From NCBI GenBank assembly GCA_017461235.1, contig JAFTYU010000042.1:111142-175141 (forward strand): a stretch of DNA of 64,000 nucleotides, in the 5' to 3' direction. The position numbers and the translations under genes are program-made. The notes below the pieces were generated by a model, which was given only the letters and a program-made list of their open reading frames with translations, ran no database searches and was not told where the DNA came from. Numbering within the stretch: the first letter of the stretch is position 1; the number at the start of each line of letters is the position of its first letter. The DNA comes from Clostridia bacterium. Lineage in GTDB: Bacteria; Bacillota; Clostridia; Oscillospirales; Acutalibacteraceae. Below, one piece after another: positions 61,178-64,000 of the stretch.

Positions 61178-62560
61178 TTAATCAATAGCCTTGAATTCAT
61201 AGTCGTAAATTTTACCTGCCATCTTTTCGCGGTAATCGAAGAAGTTTTCTGCCTGAGTGGGGAAAGCGATGTATGAAAGAACATCTTCATCACTCTTGGC
61301 TTTGTCGCCGATTTCAGCTTTGGCTTTTTCAAATGCAGGCTCGAGAGTATCAGCATATCTGCCTTCGATACCTTTTTCGTCACCGAGAATCTGCTTTTTA
61401 ACATCTTCGTTAACTTTACCGGGAGCAGTACCATATTCGCCCATAAGGTAAGATTTAACTTCCTTGGAAACGTTTTTGTAACGCTCGCCTGCAAGAACAT
61501 TTGCAGTCGCCTGCACACCAACCATCTGGCTCATAGGTGTAACAAGTGGCGGATAACCGAGATCTTCACGTACACGGGGTGTTTCAAGAAGAACTTCGTC
61601 AAATTTATCCATTTTGCCCTGTGCGGTAAGCTGTGCAACAAGGTTTGAAAGCATACCGCCGGGAACCTGATAATCAAGAGCTTTTGTATCGGTGGTAAGA
61701 ACTGTGGGGTTAAGAAGACCGCTTTCAAGTGCTTTTGCGCGGATGGGCTTAAAGAATTCTGCAATTTCCTGCAAGGATTTGCTGTTGAGACCTGTTTCAT
61801 AGCCTAATTCTGCAAGGGTATAGTTAAGGGTTTCGGTTGCAGGCTGTGCAGTACCGCCTGACATTGAAGAAATAGCAGTATCAAGCACGTCAACACCTGC
61901 TTCAACTGCTTTAAGGCAGGTCATAAATCCGAGACCTGTTGTGCAGTGAGTGTGAAGAACGAGCGGAAGGTCAACAGCTTCTTTAAGAGAAGATACAAGC
62001 TTGTATGCTTCTGCAGGGCTGAGAATGCCTGCCATATCTTTGATTGCGATTGTCTGGCAACCGAGAGACTGCATGTTTTTAGCGAGCTCTACGTAAGAAT
62101 CAAGTGTATGGATAGGGCTGATGGTGTAGCAGATAGCACCTGATGCAATTGCACCGTTTTTAACTGTTTCATCAACGGCAACTTCAATATTTTTAACGTC
62201 GTTAAGAGCATCAAATATTCTGATAATATCAATACCGTTCTCAATGCTCTTTTTAACGAACATACGAACTACATCATCGGGGTAGTGATGATAACCGAGA
62301 AGGTTCTGACCTCTTAAAAGCATCTGAAGTTTTGTGTTGGGACAAGCTTTTTTGATTTTTCTGAGTCTTTCCCACGGGTCTTCGTTAAGGTAACGAAGGC
62401 AGGAGTCGAATGTTGCACCGCCCCAGCACTCGAGTGAGTAGTAGCCTGCTTTATCGAGTTTTGCAAGGATGGGTTGAAATTCGTTGAATTTCATACGTGT
62501 TGCAATTAATGACTGGTTGGCATCGCGTAACACGGTTTCGGTAAATTGTACCTTTTGCAT
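61178..62560 (-). CDS. oadA: Oxaloacetate decarboxylase alpha subunit (carboxyltransferase)
   Basis: A 460-aa protein of the pyruvate carboxylase/OadA family. The TIM-barrel carboxyltransferase domain starts FTETVLRDANQSLIATRM. It has the metal-binding Asp and the two His (LVLHTHCTTGLG) and the carbamylated-type Lys in IAIKDMAGIL. The C-terminal part (about 300-460) is the conserved domain typical of the family. There is no fused biotin domain, which is encoded separately. GGAGAAACGC precedes the ATG. The cytoplasmic reaction is oxaloacetate to pyruvate and carboxybiotin. Confidence 0.95.
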   Translation of the reverse strand: MQKVQFTETVLRDANQSLIATRMKFNEFQPILAKLDKAGYYSLECWGGATFDSCLRYLNEDPWERLRKIKKACPNTKLQMLLRGQNLLGYHHYPDDVVRMFVKKSIENGIDIIRIFDALNDVKNIEVAVDETVKNGAIASGAICYTISPIHTLDSYVELAKNMQSLGCQTIAIKDMAGILSPAEAYKLVSSLKEAVDLPLVLHTHCTTGLGFMTCLKAVEAGVDVLDTAISSMSGGTAQPATETLNYTLAELGYETGLNSKSLQEIAEFFKPIRAKALESGLLNPTVLTTDTKALDYQVPGGMLSNLVAQLTAQGKMDKFDEVLLETPRVREDLGYPPLVTPMSQMVGVQATANVLAGERYKNVSKEVKSYLMGEYGTAPGKVNEDVKKQILGDEKGIEGRYADTLEPAFEKAKAEIGDKAKSDEDVLSYIAFPTQAENFFDYREKMAGKIYDYEFKAID

Positions 62561-62642
62561 TTTGCGTTTCTCCTTTATATTTTAATTAAGGAAATATATA
62601 TCTGAATGGCGGCATAATCTGCCTACCAATTTTCCCCACTAT

Positions 62643-62671
62643 AGAATACACCAAATCCGACTAATTATCAA
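62643..62671 (-). promoter_or_regulatory. Promoter of the oxaloacetate decarboxylase operon
   Basis: On the minus strand TTGATA (62666-62671) and TATTCT (62643-62648) are 17 bases apart. The start of transcription would be near 62636, about 75 bases before oadA. Confidence 0.55.
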
Positions 62672-62777
62672 GGGCATTGATACAAATTTGTCAAAATGTG
62701 GTAATAAGTTGTTTTAATAAGTCGGTTTTTTAATATTTTGTCAATACATATTATATATATTCAATCCCAAATAACAC

Positions 62778-62809
62778 CACCCGTATTTCCGGTAACGAAA
62801 ACACGGGTG
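62778..62809 (-). terminator. Possible sleB terminator
   Basis: On the minus strand CACCCG pairs with CGGGTG over a 20-base loop with further pairing possible (GTTTTCG/CGGAAAT partly). A T-rich tract follows. It lies 36 bases after the sleB stop codon. Confidence 0.5.
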
Positions 62810-62844
62810 AATTGCAATATTTTGCTATACTATTATATATAGTG

Positions 62845-63576
62845 TCATTTACAGAAGACGTGAGCACCTATTGTGGTAATAACAGGTCGGGTGCGTATCC
62901 ATCTGTTTGATGTTTTGGCAGGATTGTAATAATACAATGCACCGCCCGAAGGGTCCCAGCCGTTGATGGCATCCTGTGCAGCTTTGCGTGATGTGGCGTC
63001 GGGAGCAACGGACCAGTTGCTGTCCGTTACGGCAGAAAAGGCACCTTTCTGGTAGACTACGCCGGCAACGGTGTCAGGAAAAGACGATGAGTCAACTCTG
63101 TTAAGAACAACTGCACCTACTGCGACCTGACCCGTGTAGCCTTCACCACGGGCTTCGGCGGCAATTACTTTAGCAAGGAGATATATATCGGATGAGCTGT
63201 AGCCACCCGTGCTTGCAGTTGCGGAATCACCCAGTCCCAGATATAAGAGAGTCTTTCTGCCTGCAATACCATCTGCGGTTATACCTACGGATTTCTGGAA
63301 TTGTCTGACGGCACTTTGAGTCTTGACACCGTATATACCATCAATGCTTCCGTTGAAAAAGCCGAGAGAACGTAGTTTGGTCTGGATACGGCGTACTTCA
63401 TCTCCGCGTGAGCCGAGTTTGGACAACACTTCGATGGATTCGTTATTATTGTTTTTGGCTCTTATTATTCCTGCCGTCGCAGTTAATAAAGAAACGCATA
63501 GAACAATACAAAGAGTTCTGAAGGTCTTGGAGTGCAAAAAATCGTTTGTATTTTTATATCTGAAATTGAATGTCAT
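62845..63576 (-). CDS. sleB: Spore cortex-lytic enzyme (SleB-type)
   Basis: A 243-aa secreted enzyme with an N-terminal hydrophobic segment (about 18-40), a peptidoglycan-binding domain (about 50-110, RRIQTKLRSLGFFNGSIDGI) and a SleB/CwlJ hydrolase domain (about 128-243). The catalytic Glu is in VIAAEARGEGYTG. SleB-type lytic transglycosylases degrade spore-cortex muramic-lactam peptidoglycan at germination, indicating an endospore former. GAGGTGACTT precedes the ATG. No ypeB gene follows, unlike in Bacillus. Confidence 0.9.
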   Translation of the reverse strand: MTFNFRYKNTNDFLHSKTFRTLCIVLCVSLLTATAGIIRAKNNNNESIEVLSKLGSRGDEVRRIQTKLRSLGFFNGSIDGIYGVKTQSAVRQFQKSVGITADGIAGRKTLLYLGLGDSATASTGGYSSSDIYLLAKVIAAEARGEGYTGQVAVGAVVLNRVDSSSFPDTVAGVVYQKGAFSAVTDSNWSVAPDATSRKAAQDAINGWDPSGGALYYYNPAKTSNRWIRTRPVITTIGAHVFCK

Positions 63577-63746
63577 AAGTCACCTCAAAATGATATTTTT
63601 AATATGTTTTTCGCTTTTTCAGCTTTTATACATTGTTTTGACAAAGTTTTGAACAATAAAATTGTGGTTAAAATTACCATAGAACACAACATATTGTGAA
63701 CCGAAAAAATTTCTTAAAAATAATTAAAAAACTTTAAAAAATGGGG

Positions 63747-63775
63747 TTGACTTTTTTAAAATCCTTTAGTATAAT
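63747..63775 (+). promoter_or_regulatory. rRNA operon promoter P1 (consensus)
   Basis: TTGACT (63747-63752) and TATAAT (63770-63775) are 17 bases apart, preceded by an A/T-rich UP-like stretch with runs of A. It faces the right edge of the window. Confidence 0.75.
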
Positions 63776-64000
63776 ACCCGAGCACTCACACGAAAAAGGT
63801 GTGAGCCGCGAAGAAGTCAGAATACTGACAGAGCTCCGCGAACAACATTTTGATACCGAACCCCGCAACACCCGGGTGGGTTGTAAAAAGGGATAAAAAA
63901 GGTAAAAAAAGATGTTGACAAAGGGAAAAAGATATGATATTATCTTAAGGCACTCGCGCGAAGGGGAGACCGGAGAGCGGAGCGAACGAACCTTGAAAAT
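63776..64000 (+). other. rRNA operon leader (partial)
   Basis: After P1 come hairpins CTCACAC/GTGTGAG and GTCAG/CTGAC, then a second promoter and GAACCTTGAAAAT at the very end, a sequence typical of the leader upstream of 16S rRNA in Clostridia. No open frame is supported in 63577-64000. 16S rRNA probably starts beyond the window. Confidence 0.6.
63915..63943 (+). promoter_or_regulatory. rRNA operon promoter P2
   Basis: TTGACA (63915-63920, consensus) and TATTAT (63938-63943) are 17 bases apart. It lies 168 bases after P1, giving a tandem arrangement typical of rRNA operons. Confidence 0.75.

Noticed and set aside
63600-63631. Sigma-G-type promoter for sleB
   Set aside because: A CATATTA and GTATA are present on the minus strand, but their spacing is 20 bases, longer than the usual 17-18, so the call is not supported.
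1-64000. CRISPR array
   Set aside because: No series of direct repeats with regular spacers was seen; the GCGATAT and 12-bp repeats are too short and irregular.

Overview
The window looks like a chromosomal segment of an endospore-forming, low-to-mid-GC Clostridia member, probably a gut Oscillospiraceae/Ruminococcaceae-type anaerobe. The basis is AT-rich codon use, strong AGGAGG ribosome binding sites, a CD1247-type acidic zinc-ribbon gene next to efp, a SleB-type spore cortex hydrolase, a four-gene sodium-pumping oxaloacetate decarboxylase operon, LytTR/DUF3021 regulation and many GPH-type transporters and glycosidases. The species cannot be named from the sequence alone.

Layout. 1-7.7 kb is housekeeping: the 3' end of gyrA, an LCP cell-wall ligase, a small membrane protein, a promoter-driven structured RNA candidate with an attenuator before a 54-aa gene, then on the minus strand CD1247-like, efp, aspS, an ABC ATPase/permease pair and an independent 49-aa gene. 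7.8-25.7 kb is one long plus-strand surface-polysaccharide operon: two phosphoglycosyl transferases, DegT aminotransferase, NeuD/PglD-type acetyltransferase, six glycosyltransferases, an O-acyltransferase, Wzy, LicD, Wzx, an aldolase, a dehydrogenase and a GPH transporter. 25.7-28.4 kb holds a second GPH transporter and a DUF2804 gene. 28.6-31.3 kb is an ABC exporter with its LytTR regulator and DUF3021 partner behind a direct-repeat operator. 31.4-36.6 kb has two tandem large ECF sigma paralogues, a SHOCT-like protein and a GH5 glycosidase.

36.7-43.6 kb encodes secreted or membrane proteins, including three different proteases (C1 cysteine, rhomboid, HExxH) and an SH3/InlB/BIG2 surface protein. 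43.6-47.6 kb is an accessory cassette: a Cys-rich miniprotein, a guanylate-kinase-like fusion, a PPP-type phosphatase, a DUF4062/TIR-like protein with a helical repeat tail, and a DUF1292 protein. 47.6-50.8 kb is a patchwork of gene remnants, Fic, a PD-(D/E)XK-like protein, an intact tRNA-Leu(CAG), and two tRNA-Leu fragments that together look like one split gene.

50.8-59 kb carries a lipoprotein, then a seven-gene plus-strand run (GH20, Gfo/Idh, Fe-S protein, two-component system, RlmL-like methyltransferase, lipid kinase). 59-62.6 kb is the oxaloacetate decarboxylase sodium pump, followed by sleB. The last 250 bases are a tandem-promoter leader typical of an rRNA operon, so 16S rRNA probably begins just beyond the window.

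The most promising undescribed items are the 43.6-47.6 kb cassette, the tandem sigma factors with very large C-terminal domains, the 2.3 kb structured RNA, and the 49-aa gene with its own promoter and terminator. Functions given for these are inference.
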